Assembly (NCBI GenBank): GCA_963581435.1
Contig: CAUZOL010000001.1
Span: 1-64,000, forward strand
Source: JABISG01 sp963581435
GTDB taxonomy: Bacteria; Planctomycetota; Planctomycetia; Planctomycetales; Planctomycetaceae
Reading direction: 5' to 3'
DNA: 64,000 bases
Below the pieces are notes generated by a model that saw only the letters and a list, made by a program, of their open reading frames with translations, was not told the origin of the DNA and did no database searches. Shown piece after piece: positions 8,809 through 17,320 of the stretch (its first letter is position 1; each line of letters opens with the position of its first letter). The position numbers were made by a program, and so were the translations under genes.

Positions 8809-10344
8809 ATGAACATCGTCATTCTGCATTATCACCTCAACCGCGGCGGGGTGACTCGGGTCATCGCCAACCAGTTGCTGGCACTCGATTCTCTGCCAAG
8901 AGCGGGCGAGTCGCAACGAGTGGCCGTTCTGTACGGCGGTCGCGATGCCGGCTGGCCGGGTGACATCGGCAATCAATTGGACAAAATCGAATTGAGCCTG
9001 CATGCGGTCGAGGCGCTCGACTACGACACGCAGCCGATTGCCGATCCCGCATCGTTGGCAAATCCCTTGCGAACCATCTTTTCGCAGTTGGGTTTCCATC
9101 CGGACGAGACGGTGCTGCACGTTCACAACCACAGCCTGGGAAAAAACGCTGCATTGCCGGGCGCGCTGCAACTTCTCGCCGACGACGGATTTGGCCTGCT
9201 GTTGCAAATTCACGATTTCGCCGAAGATTTTCGGCCCGGGAATTATCTTCAGCTTTGTGAAACATTTGGGCATGACCATATTTCGGAGGCGTTGTATCCG
9301 CAGGCGTCGCGTATTCATTACGCCATTTTGAACCGACGCGATCAGGCCGTCCTGGAGGCGGCCGGCGTTGATCGCAGCCGATTGCATTTTCTGCCGAACA
9401 GCGTGCCATCGCCGGGTGAACTTCCCGACCGCGATGACGCGCGGCGAAAGTTGCGGGAGACGTTCGGAGTCTCAGCGACTGACCGTTACGTGCTGTACCC
9501 CGTGCGGGGAATCCGCCGCAAGAATGTGGGGGAAGCATTGTTGTGGTCGCTGTTGGCCGACGAAGCAACCACGACGGCAATCACGCTCGCGCCGCTGAAT
9601 CCGGTAGAACAGAGGGCGTATCGGCGCTGGCAAAAAGTGGCCGACGACTTGAACGCGCCGTTCCTGTTCGGCAGCGGAGAAGCGGGAGGCTTAACGTTTG
9701 AAGAAAACGTGGCGGCGGCCGACTTGATGCTGACAACCAGCGTTGCCGAAGGTTTCGGCATGGTTTATCTGGAATCATGGCTGGCGGGACGACGGCTGAC
9801 CGGTCGAAATCTGCCCGAAATCACCGTAGATTTCACCGACGTCGGCATCGAGTTTCCCGACTTGTACGAGCGACTCGAAGTGCCAATTGATTGGGTCGGC
9901 CGCAATCAGTTTGCCGAGACGCTGCAATCGAAGTTGACTGGCGCCCTCAAGTCGTTTGGATTGCCACCGATAGAGCCGATCGCGTGGGACGGCATCGTCT
10001 CGCGGAAGATCCACAACGGTTGCCTCGACTTTGGTGACCTGGACGAACCGATGCAGGAGCAGGTCATTCGTCGGGTGGCCACTGTCGCCGCTGCGCGGAC
10101 GGAATTGCTGGAACGAAACCCGACGATTGGCGCGTCCGGCGGCGAGAACGCAACGGTGATTGAGAAAAACCGGCAGATCATCGCGCAAGAATTCTCCTTG
10201 GAACAGAGCGGGCGACGTCTGAATGAGGTCTATCAGACGGTGCTGCCTGCGCCGAAGATGGACGACGTTCCCATCCCGATGGACGCCAAACAAGTCCTCA
10301 ACAGTTTCCTCGATCCGGCACGATACCGATTGATTCGTGATTAG
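8809..10344 (+). CDS. GT4-like glycosyltransferase in solute cluster
   Basis: A 511-residue GT-B protein, longer than usual for GT4. It opens MNIVILHYHLNRGGVTRVIA, with the glycine-rich acceptor loop, has FLPNSVPSPGE and YPVRGIRRKN at the domain junction, and a degenerate E-x7-E block SVAEGFGMVYLESWLAGR. The C-terminal 130 residues, rich in acidic and helix-forming residues, have no motif I recognise. The gene follows gpgS by 86 bases and precedes the HAD phosphatase by 17. In this context the substrate is probably glucosylglycerate or its phosphate, which is an inference from position. The ribosome site is weak. Confidence 0.72.
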   Translation: MNIVILHYHLNRGGVTRVIANQLLALDSLPRAGESQRVAVLYGGRDAGWPGDIGNQLDKIELSLHAVEALDYDTQPIADPASLANPLRTIFSQLGFHPDETVLHVHNHSLGKNAALPGALQLLADDGFGLLLQIHDFAEDFRPGNYLQLCETFGHDHISEALYPQASRIHYAILNRRDQAVLEAAGVDRSRLHFLPNSVPSPGELPDRDDARRKLRETFGVSATDRYVLYPVRGIRRKNVGEALLWSLLADEATTTAITLAPLNPVEQRAYRRWQKVADDLNAPFLFGSGEAGGLTFEENVAAADLMLTTSVAEGFGMVYLESWLAGRRLTGRNLPEITVDFTDVGIEFPDLYERLEVPIDWVGRNQFAETLQSKLTGALKSFGLPPIEPIAWDGIVSRKIHNGCLDFGDLDEPMQEQVIRRVATVAAARTELLERNPTIGASGGENATVIEKNRQIIAQEFSLEQSGRRLNEVYQTVLPAPKMDDVPIPMDAKQVLNSFLDPARYRLIRD

Positions 10345-10361
10345 ACGATTTGGACTTTGGT

Positions 10362-11270
10362 ATGGACATGGTAGATTCCATCGCTGACATCATTCGTCAG
10401 AATTCATCGACGCTGGAACCGTTGCCAACCGGTGAATTGCCGGTGATCCAGCCGTTGCCGGGGATTCGTGCGGTACTGTTCGACGTCTACGGAACGATGT
10501 TTATCAGCGGCAGCGGCGAAGTTGGAACCGTCGATTCCGGCACGCATGCCGCAGTATTTTGTGATGCGATGCAGGCCGCTGGAATCGCGTCCGATTGCAG
10601 CGGCGCTGAAGGAGTATCACGGCTGCATTCGGAAATCGCGAACTCACACGCGAAGTCACGGCGAAAGGGAATCACGCATCCGGAGGTCGATATTGTCGAA
10701 GTGTGGGCCGACGTGCTTGATTCGCTGTTCAGAGATGGTCTTGTTGCCGGTGATGCCTGCGATAAGCCAACCTTGCGGGAGCTTGCGATTCAATACGAAG
10801 TGCGGGCCAACCCGGCATGGCCGATGCCGGGCATCATCGAATGTCTGGCGGAATTACGAAATGCGGGCTTGCTGTTGGGAATCATCAGCAATGCGCAATT
10901 CTTCACGCCGTCGCTGTTTCCTGCTCTGCTTTCTGGTGATACCGACGCAATCGGATTTCATTCGCAGTTGCAGTTTTATTCCTACCGTTACGGCCAGGCG
11001 AAGCCGGGGAAGTTTCTGTACGAGCGTGCCGCCGAAGAGTTGGCAACATTGGGGATGAAGCCATCCGAAACACTATTCGTCGGCAACGACATGCTCAACG
11101 ATGTCACAGCGGCTGTCGATATTGGTTTTCGCACAGCGTTGTTCGCCGGTGATTCCCGCAGCCTCCGTTGGCGGACTGGCGACGAACGCGTCGCAAACAC
11201 CACTGCGGACATCGTACTCACTCACCTCGACCAACTTCCCGATTGCGTCATTGCCCCGTTGTCTCCATAG
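10362..11270 (+). CDS. HAD-superfamily phosphatase, candidate glucosyl-3-phosphoglycerate phosphatase
   Basis: A 302-residue HAD hydrolase from ATG 10362; a TTG at 10350 and an ATG at 10368 are alternatives. All four HAD motifs can be seen: VLFDVYGTMF (nucleophile Asp), GIISNAQFF (Thr/Ser position as Ser), QAKPGKFLYE (Lys) and FVGNDMLNDV (acidic pair). Between motifs I and II is an alpha-helical C1-type cap. In glucosylglycerate synthesis a phosphatase must remove the 3-phosphate, and this is the only phosphatase in the cluster. The specific substrate is inferred from context; the fold call is firm. Confidence 0.78.
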   Translation: MDMVDSIADIIRQNSSTLEPLPTGELPVIQPLPGIRAVLFDVYGTMFISGSGEVGTVDSGTHAAVFCDAMQAAGIASDCSGAEGVSRLHSEIANSHAKSRRKGITHPEVDIVEVWADVLDSLFRDGLVAGDACDKPTLRELAIQYEVRANPAWPMPGIIECLAELRNAGLLLGIISNAQFFTPSLFPALLSGDTDAIGFHSQLQFYSYRYGQAKPGKFLYERAAEELATLGMKPSETLFVGNDMLNDVTAAVDIGFRTALFAGDSRSLRWRTGDERVANTTADIVLTHLDQLPDCVIAPLSP

Positions 11271-11318
11271 GGTCTATTGCACTATCATTCCAGTCCCCGT
11301 GATTCTCTCAGCCCCCGC

Positions 11319-11346
11319 AAAGCCCACGGGCTGCGTTCCGTGGGAC
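11319..11346 (+). repeat. Intergenic hairpin, family A copy 1
   Basis: AAAG, 7-bp stem CCCACGG (11323-11329) with CCGTGGG (11338-11344), 8-base loop GCTGCGTT, then A. It lies between the HAD and the second GT4 gene of the solute cluster. Three relatives are at 12651, 17291 and 18101. Confidence 0.8.
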
Positions 11347-11368
11347 ATCAATTGAGACGCACAACATC

Positions 11369-12637
11369 ATGAATCCGCAGCATATCGGTTTCGTCTCCAC
11401 GCGTTTTTCCGGCACCGATGGCGTGTCGCTGGAAAGCTCCAAGTGGGCACAAGTGTTGTGGGACCATCGTCATGTCAGCTACTGGTTTGCCGGCGAGTTG
11501 GACCGCGATCCCGCGATTTCGATGCTCGTTCCCGAAGCACATTTCTCGCATCCCGAAGTGGCTGACATTGGCAGGCAGGTATTCGGCCAGCATAAGCGCC
11601 CGGCGGACTTAACTCGCAAGATCAATGAGTTGGCTGAGTTTTTGAAGCGATCGCTCTATGACTTTGTCGAACGGTTTTCGATCGATATCCTGGTCGTGCA
11701 AAATGCGCTCTGCATTCCAATGAACATCCCATTGGGAGTGGCGTTGGCTCACTTTATCGCGGAGACGGAATTCCCCACAATCGCCCATCACCACGATTTC
11801 TACTGGGAACGCGACCGATTTGCCGTCAACAGCGTGGGTGACTTTCTCGAAATGGCTTTTCCGCCGCGACTTCCCAGCATTCAGCACGCGACGATCAACT
11901 CATTCGCCCAACAGGATCTGGCGCATCGCCGCGGATGCCCGTCGATTCTCGTTCCCAACGTTCTCGACTTCGAGCAGCCACCGGAAGAGTCGGATCAATA
12001 CGCGGCCGATTTCCGGACTGAGATTGGTCTCTTGCCGGATGACATTATGGTGCTGCAGCCGACGCGCGTTGTGCCGCGGAAGGGAATCGAGCACTCGATT
12101 GCGTTGATGGCCCAGTTGAACGATCCGCGTTTCAAGCTGGTGGTCACACATGCTGCCGGTGACGAGGGCCTTGAATACCGCGACTCGCTGGTCGAAATGG
12201 CCGACCGCGCCGGTGTCGATTTGCGGTTCGTCGATACGCTCATCGGCGATAGTCGCTTTTCCGACGCGAGCGGACGCAAGCGGTATTCGTTATGGGACAC
12301 CTATCCACACGCCGACATCGTAACGTATCCCAGTCTGTATGAAGGCTTCGGCAATGCGCTGCTCGAGGCGTTCTATTTTCGCAAACCGGTCATGGTGAAT
12401 CGCTATTCAATTTTTCAAGCCGACATCGAGCCGAAGGGCTTTGAAGTGATCTCGATGGACGGATACCTCACCAAGTCGGTCGCCGCGCAGGTTCGCCGCG
12501 TTATTGAAGACGAGCAGTTTCGCACCGAAATGGTGGACCGTAACTACGAGTTGGCAACGAAGTTCTTCAGCTATTCGGTATTGAAACGGAAGCTCAGAGC
12601 GTTGGTTTGCAACTTCACCGGACAAGACGATCTCTGA
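11369..12637 (+). CDS. GT4 glycosyltransferase, candidate mannosylglucosylglycerate synthase
   Basis: A 422-residue retaining GT-B enzyme. The acceptor half begins HIGFVSTRFSGTDGVSLES and contains the distinctive AHHHDFYWERDRF segment. The donor half has LQPTRVVPRKGIEHSIALM, the usual GT4 Arg/Lys loop, and YPSLYEGFGNALLEAFYF, the E-x7-E block. Mannosylglucosylglycerate synthases that add mannose to glucosylglycerate are GT4 enzymes, and this solute has been reported in planctomycetes; the gene order next to gpgS and a GH13 phosphorylase fits that role. Donor sugar and acceptor are inference. Two family A hairpins flank the gene. Confidence 0.74.
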   Translation: MNPQHIGFVSTRFSGTDGVSLESSKWAQVLWDHRHVSYWFAGELDRDPAISMLVPEAHFSHPEVADIGRQVFGQHKRPADLTRKINELAEFLKRSLYDFVERFSIDILVVQNALCIPMNIPLGVALAHFIAETEFPTIAHHHDFYWERDRFAVNSVGDFLEMAFPPRLPSIQHATINSFAQQDLAHRRGCPSILVPNVLDFEQPPEESDQYAADFRTEIGLLPDDIMVLQPTRVVPRKGIEHSIALMAQLNDPRFKLVVTHAAGDEGLEYRDSLVEMADRAGVDLRFVDTLIGDSRFSDASGRKRYSLWDTYPHADIVTYPSLYEGFGNALLEAFYFRKPVMVNRYSIFQADIEPKGFEVISMDGYLTKSVAAQVRRVIEDEQFRTEMVDRNYELATKFFSYSVLKRKLRALVCNFTGQDDL

Positions 12638-12650
12638 AAGCGCCGCGGCA

Positions 12651-12678
12651 AAAGCCCACGGGCTGCGGCCCGAGGGAT
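12651..12678 (+). repeat. Intergenic hairpin, family A copy 2 (imperfect)
   Basis: AAAG, then CCCACGG (12655-12661) opposite CCGAGGG (12670-12676) with one mismatch, loop GCTGCGGC. Same flanks and loop length as the other copies. It lies upstream of the phosphorylase start, which is one reason to reject the longer reading frame from 12607. Confidence 0.7.
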
Positions 12679-12705
12679 CCACGATTTATCGCAACGGAAC
12701 AATTC

Positions 12706-14436
12706 GTGTCACCGTCACCCGAATTCAGCCAAAGAACGCTCGCCGACTTGACGTTATTGTACGGCGACGCTGCGCCAGCGTGCCGCGAACGGTTTGTTTC
12801 GGTGTGCGAAAGACACCGCCCTGCAACAGTTCGTCCTGCTGAATCGCTGTGGAACGAACGCGACGTCGTCCTCATCACTTACGGAGATCAGATTCACAGC
12901 AACAACGAGACACCACTAGCGGCGTTTCGGTCGTTCATCGAGGACGAATCACTTGCCGACCTGTTCAGCACAATTCATCTACTGCCGTTCTTCCCGTATT
13001 CTTCGGACGACGGATTCTCCGTAATCGATTACCGTCAAGTCGATCCAAAGTTGGGCGACTGGGACGATGTCGAGTCGTTGAACGAGACATCATCTTTGAT
13101 GTTCGATCTCGTATTGAATCACTGCTCATCGCAGAGCCAATGGTTTCAAGATTACCTGGCGGGCAGTGCGCCGTTTGATCGGTTCTTCATCGAAGCCGAT
13201 CCCAATACAGACTTGACCGCGGTCACGCGTCCCCGCAGCCTGCCGCTGCTTAGTCCGTTCGAGACGAACCGAGGGACGCGGCATTTGTGGACGACGTTCA
13301 GTGACGATCAAATCGACCTCAACTTTTCCGAGGTCGATGTGTTCATCGAAATGATCGACATATTGTTGTCATACGTAGACCGCGGCGCGCGGATTGTTCG
13401 CCTCGATGCCATCGCCTACCTTTGGAAGACAATCGGCACCTCGTGCATTCATCTGCCGGAAACACACGCCGTCGTGCGGTTGATGCGAGATGCGCTGGAC
13501 GCGGTCGCCCCCGGCACAATCTTGTTGACAGAGACCAACGTGCCGCACGAAGAAAACGTCAGCTATTTCGGTGACGGCGACGAAGCACACATGGTCTACA
13601 ACTTCAGCCTCGCTCCGTTGTTGCTCGACGCGTTTCTTTCGCAGGATGCCGGCCCGATCAATGCCTGGCTGGCCAACTTGGAACCGGCGAAACCGGGCAC
13701 GGCCTACTTCAATTTCACCGCGTCACACGATGGCGTCGGCGTGCGACCGTTGGAAGGATTGGTTGAGCCGGAACGCTTCGAACGGCTGGTGGAATCCGTC
13801 CGTTCGCGCGGCGGACATGTCAGCACGAAACGCAACGCCGACGGAAGCGACAGCCCGTACGAATTAAACATCGCGTATTTTTCCGCTCTCGGTCCGCCGA
13901 TCGACGACCCCGGCAGCGTTCCCCCCGAATTGCATGTGCGGCGGTTTCTTTCATCACAGGCGGTCATGCTCGCCCTGCGCGGGATTCCCGGCGTGTATTT
14001 CCACAGTCTGGTCGGCACGTCAAACGATCTCGTCGGCACACAAGAAACCGGGCGGGCACGCTCCATCAACCGCCGCAAGTTTCACCGCGATGAACTGAAC
14101 GACCGTTTGCGGAATTCGACGGCAGCCGAAAAACAGGTATTCGACGGGTATCAGCATTTACTCGCATCACGAATCGAACAACCTGCCTTTCACCCCGATG
14201 CTGCGCAGGCGTTCGTCGATGCTGGTGACCCAACGGTGGTTGCCTTCCTGCGAAGCAGTTGCGACGGACAACAGCAAATTCTGGTGCTGACCAACGTCGC
14301 CGAGCGAACGGTGACACTCACGCTTTCAGATTGCGTGGATTCAACGGACGGCCACGATCTGCTTGGCGGTCCCAATACGGAAAACGGCCACCTTATTCTA
14401 CAGCCATTTGCAACCGCGTGGCTGGAACTCGCCTGA
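12706..14436 (+). CDS. GH13_18 phosphorylase, candidate glucosylglycerate phosphorylase
   Basis: A 576-residue retaining glycoside phosphorylase of the sucrose phosphorylase subfamily. Visible GH13 elements in order are VVLITYGDQI, STIHLLPFFPYSSDDGFSV, MFDLVLNHCSSQS (region I), ARIVRLDAIAYLWK (nucleophile Asp), ILLTETNVPHEE (acid/base Glu) and NFTASHDGVGVRPLEG (third acid). Enzymes of this subfamily split sucrose, sucrose-6-phosphate or glucosylglycerate with phosphate to glucose-1-phosphate; the gpgS neighbour favours glucosylglycerate. The frame is open to 12607, but that part crosses the previous gene's end and a palindrome, so GTG 12706 is preferred; it gives the usual family length. Confidence 0.86.
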   Translation: MSPSPEFSQRTLADLTLLYGDAAPACRERFVSVCERHRPATVRPAESLWNERDVVLITYGDQIHSNNETPLAAFRSFIEDESLADLFSTIHLLPFFPYSSDDGFSVIDYRQVDPKLGDWDDVESLNETSSLMFDLVLNHCSSQSQWFQDYLAGSAPFDRFFIEADPNTDLTAVTRPRSLPLLSPFETNRGTRHLWTTFSDDQIDLNFSEVDVFIEMIDILLSYVDRGARIVRLDAIAYLWKTIGTSCIHLPETHAVVRLMRDALDAVAPGTILLTETNVPHEENVSYFGDGDEAHMVYNFSLAPLLLDAFLSQDAGPINAWLANLEPAKPGTAYFNFTASHDGVGVRPLEGLVEPERFERLVESVRSRGGHVSTKRNADGSDSPYELNIAYFSALGPPIDDPGSVPPELHVRRFLSSQAVMLALRGIPGVYFHSLVGTSNDLVGTQETGRARSINRRKFHRDELNDRLRNSTAAEKQVFDGYQHLLASRIEQPAFHPDAAQAFVDAGDPTVVAFLRSSCDGQQQILVLTNVAERTVTLTLSDCVDSTDGHDLLGGPNTENGHLILQPFATAWLELA

Positions 14437-14531
14437 AAGAACCACTGCGATTCTCACAACGGGAAGTCGTTCTGACCTCTGATTTCTCACCTCTGATATC
14501 ATTCGCGTTTCACTGTTGGTGAAGCTCTCGC

Positions 14532-15299
14532 TCACTGCGATTTCTTCGCCGCCTGCAATTTATCGTAGTGCAACCGTCCCACGTGCCACATGTAACTGGG
14601 GCCGTATCCCGCAGTGGGTCCCCATTTGTTGGCGACGGCCTCCCGCAAGTGAGCTTTCGCCTTCTTCGCGTCACCGTGAATGTCGTAGTTCAGCCCGATG
14701 TAAAGCTGCGCATAGAACAGCCGCTTTTCTCGCTCGTCTTTGTCGATTTTCGCCTCAGCGATCGCAGCGAGAATTTCCGTCGGCGTCATCGTTTCGCCGA
14801 ACAGTTTGTATACCGAGGGGAATGGTTCGCGGTCGTCCTTCTTGTACTTCAGCAATCCCTTGCGAGCACGCTTCACGTCGTAGGCTTTGGCCTGCGAAAA
14901 GAATCGCCAGATGCCGTTCTCTCGATCGATATTGTCGAACGTGTCATAAATTTCAAATTGGTGAGCCGCCTGCTTGAAGTCGCCGGCGTAAAACCAGGCA
15001 ATCCCTCGCCGCCAGTGTGATTTTTCGAGTCGTGGATCGAGTTCGACCATCTTCTCATAATCGGCGACCGATTCTTTGAATCGCCCGCGGAAGAAATAGG
15101 CATCGCCGCGACGCGAATAGAATCCCACTTTCTTCGGGTCGGCCTCCAGCTGTTTCGTGAACTGGGCAATCTGCTCATCGAGCGATGTTGCCAGTTCCTT
15201 TCGCTGTTTCTCGGGCAAAGGATGATCCTCGGCATGCACTCCGGTGACGATCAAGCACGCCGCAACAACGGCGGCGGCTATGCGGTAGGTAACAAACAT
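14532..15299 (-). CDS. Secreted TPR protein
   Basis: A 255-residue exported protein from ATG 15299, which gives a clean signal peptide (MFVTYRIAAAVVAACLIVTG, cleavage near VHA-ED). The mature part has tetratricopeptide units: KVGFYSRRGDAYFFRGRFKE, SHWRRGIAWFYAGDFKQAAH and a later YAQLYIGLNYDIHGDAKKAK. TPRs mediate protein contacts; the partner is unknown. The frame is open upstream to 15365 but the extra 22 residues are basic and do not improve the signal. It is convergent with the phosphorylase gene and lies 75 bases downstream of the next minus-strand gene, so they may be co-transcribed. Confidence 0.78.
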   Translation of the reverse strand: MFVTYRIAAAVVAACLIVTGVHAEDHPLPEKQRKELATSLDEQIAQFTKQLEADPKKVGFYSRRGDAYFFRGRFKESVADYEKMVELDPRLEKSHWRRGIAWFYAGDFKQAAHQFEIYDTFDNIDRENGIWRFFSQAKAYDVKRARKGLLKYKKDDREPFPSVYKLFGETMTPTEILAAIAEAKIDKDEREKRLFYAQLYIGLNYDIHGDAKKAKAHLREAVANKWGPTAGYGPSYMWHVGRLHYDKLQAAKKSQ

Positions 15300-15374
15300 C
15301 GGCAATCTCGAATTGATGATGCGGCGAATGAATCGAAGCCGAAATCCGGCGACCAGATGCGTCATTTATATCAG

Positions 15375-16766
15375 CTATTTCCAGACGTCAGCAATCGCAT
15401 CGAGTTTTTCTTCACCCAGATATCCATAACGATTGATCCAAACACCGTCGGCATCGCTGTCGGCCACCAGTTGCAGACGGCGGCGAAAATCATCGGGCGG
15501 GCCATAACCGTGCACCAATGGCGTGACGATGGCTTGTCCGGCCGTCGCGCGACAAACCTTCGCAATCTTGCGGGCTTGCGGTTCATTGGGAATGGGATGC
15601 GGTTCGTCGGGGGCTGGGTAACCGTAGTCGTCTAAATGGCATGACTCGGGGTTGTCCGAGATATCCATTAGCGTCACCAGCGTGCGGGCTAAAAGTGTTT
15701 CGTCGAGATCCGGGTTGGCGGCGAGAATTTCGTCGCCCCAGAACTTCACCATCAACGACCAGTGCATGGTGTATAGTTTCGGCGAGACGGCATCACAATG
15801 AACGGCCGCACGGGCGAAGTCCAAGCCGGTGAGTAAAGTGTAAGGCGGCATGAACGCGTTGGCCGACAATTCACATTCGGGACCAGCGTATTCGGTGATG
15901 GCATCCCGCCATTCGCGGAGCATGTCGGCGGAGAGTTCCGCCTTCATCTGCAACCACTGGGCAACGCCGGGGTATCGGCCGAACCATGAAATCAGCGAAT
16001 ACATTCCTCGATCAGGATCGGCAAAGCCGGCCAGGTCTTCGTTCGATAAGTCGCCGTGCAGGTGATCCCACAACGCCCCGACATCGCGGCGGATCGACTC
16101 GATGTCGAAACCATGTTGCTCGGCCCAGGCGATGGCATGCGGACTGAAGTCGGCAAAGACCTCGCCCAATGTGTAGCACGGGTACTCCGGCCAATCGGGC
16201 CGAAATCCGCTGATCTTCGGGTACGCGGCAAGCAAATCGCGGATGTAAGCGCGGTTGTAACTGCGGACGGCATTGCTCGCCAGACTGCCGGTATTCGCCA
16301 GGCGATTCGCTGCCAATTCACCGTTGGGCAGCCGCGGCTTGTCCTCATCGCGCAGACCACTTGGTTGTGCCGACCCCACTTGAAAATAGACTTTCACGCC
16401 GGCATCGACGGCAGCATCGATGAACTGGCCAATCACCGCTCCGTGTTTCGCGGTCAATTCGTTCGGTTGGCGGGGCGTGTAAGGCGAATCGGCATAGAAA
16501 TCTTTGTTCGGCGAATAACTCACACCACCTTGAACCCACAACGACTTTTTGCCGAACAGCGAGCGGTCGAAGACGCGGGGGCTTGCGCCGGCGTCAATCG
16601 GCGGCTGAAAGCTCCCCTCACCTTCGGGAGCCGCAGCGGTCACAGTGGGATTGCAGGCGGCCGCCGTCGCGCCGACCCGCCGCAAATTCTCCACAACCGC
16701 ATCCACTCCCTCGCTGAGAATGAAGTCGCCGAGTACCGTGATGCCGAGAAAACGCCGATTAGCCAT
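15375..16766 (-). CDS. Predicted TIM-barrel (glycosidase-like) protein of unknown function
   Basis: A 463-residue protein without signal peptide. It opens RRFLGITVLGDFILSEGVDAVVENLRRVGA, then has alternating hydrophobic strands and helices such as GVKVYFQVGS, ISGFRPDWPEYPCYTLG, ECELSANAFMPPY, CDAVSPKLYTMHW and DGVWINRYGYLGE. This is the pattern of a (beta/alpha)8 barrel, and the Tyr/Trp/Asp-rich strand ends resemble glycoside hydrolase active sites. I do not recognise a specific family and name no substrate. The gene is divergent from rpmA across 244 bases containing a family D palindrome. Confidence 0.6.
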   Translation of the reverse strand: MANRRFLGITVLGDFILSEGVDAVVENLRRVGATAAACNPTVTAAAPEGEGSFQPPIDAGASPRVFDRSLFGKKSLWVQGGVSYSPNKDFYADSPYTPRQPNELTAKHGAVIGQFIDAAVDAGVKVYFQVGSAQPSGLRDEDKPRLPNGELAANRLANTGSLASNAVRSYNRAYIRDLLAAYPKISGFRPDWPEYPCYTLGEVFADFSPHAIAWAEQHGFDIESIRRDVGALWDHLHGDLSNEDLAGFADPDRGMYSLISWFGRYPGVAQWLQMKAELSADMLREWRDAITEYAGPECELSANAFMPPYTLLTGLDFARAAVHCDAVSPKLYTMHWSLMVKFWGDEILAANPDLDETLLARTLVTLMDISDNPESCHLDDYGYPAPDEPHPIPNEPQARKIAKVCRATAGQAIVTPLVHGYGPPDDFRRRLQLVADSDADGVWINRYGYLGEEKLDAIADVWK

Positions 16767-16841
16767 TTTGTCTCATCGTGTTTCGAGTAAGATGGGTCTG
16801 TTCAACACAGACGATTATGGAACGCAAAACGCGGCGTTACC

Positions 16842-16899
16842 AGCCCGCAGCGCGAGCAAGGGTTTCCGCATCCCTAAACCCTCGCTTGCGCTGCGGGCT
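16842..16899. repeat. Intergenic inverted repeat, family D copy 1
   Basis: A 21-base left arm (16842-16862, core CGCAGCGCGAGCAAGGG) and a 21-base right arm (16879-16899) are inverted copies with one difference. A second hairpin of GTCCCG/CGGGAC type lies around 16930-16957. The left arm and its flank GTTACC recur at 30631. Confidence 0.75.
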
Positions 16900-17010
16900 G
16901 TTGTTTTGTCGAGTTTGAACGCCGAGCCGTCCCGCCGGACTTGCAGGGACGGGACATTTTCGCGATGATACTCCCCTTAATCCAAGTTCGAGACAAGGAA
17001 CAGAGACAAA

Positions 17011-17265
17011 ATGGCGCATAAGAAGGGTCAGGGTTCAACCCGCAACGGTCGCGATTCGACGGCACAACGCCGCGGAATCAAGAAATTTGGCGGCGAGGCC
17101 GTTATCGCTGGCAATATTCTGGCAAGGCAGTGCGGCACGAAATGGCATGCCGGCCGCAATGTCGGTGTCGGCAAAGACTACACGCTGTACTCGCTTGTAA
17201 ACGGCACGGTCTACTTCGACCAAAAAGGCCGTCGCATGAACGTTGAACTTGCCGAAACGGCGTAA
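17011..17265 (+). CDS. rpmA: 50S ribosomal protein bL27
   Basis: This 84-residue protein is a complete bL27 of the large ribosomal subunit, located near the peptidyl-transferase centre. The N-terminus MAHKKGQGSTRNGRDS, the VIAGNILARQCGT strand and HAGRNVGVGKDYTLY are diagnostic. It starts directly at MAHKK, so there is no cleavable N-terminal extension of the Firmicute type. AAGGA lies about 10 bases upstream. bL27 is usually next to rplU (bL21) and obgE; neither is in this window, so the gene is solitary. A family A hairpin begins 25 bases after its stop. Confidence 0.97.
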   Translation: MAHKKGQGSTRNGRDSTAQRRGIKKFGGEAVIAGNILARQCGTKWHAGRNVGVGKDYTLYSLVNGTVYFDQKGRRMNVELAETA

Positions 17266-17290
17266 TCAACGACGTTGCATGTTTGCCCCC

Positions 17291-17318
17291 AAAGCCGCCG
17301 GGCTGCGTCCCGGCGGAC
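17291..17318 (+). repeat. Intergenic hairpin, family A copy 3
   Basis: AAAG, perfect 7-bp stem CCGCCGG (17295-17301) with CCGGCGG (17310-17316), loop GCTGCGTC, then A. The stem differs from copy 1 at several paired positions while pairing is kept. It lies between the convergent rpmA and SDR genes. Confidence 0.8.
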
Positions 17319-17320
17319 CG

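Noticed and set aside
17291..17318. Terminator of rpmA
   Set aside because: The hairpin is strong but no T-run follows and it belongs to a dispersed family, so it is listed as a repeat.
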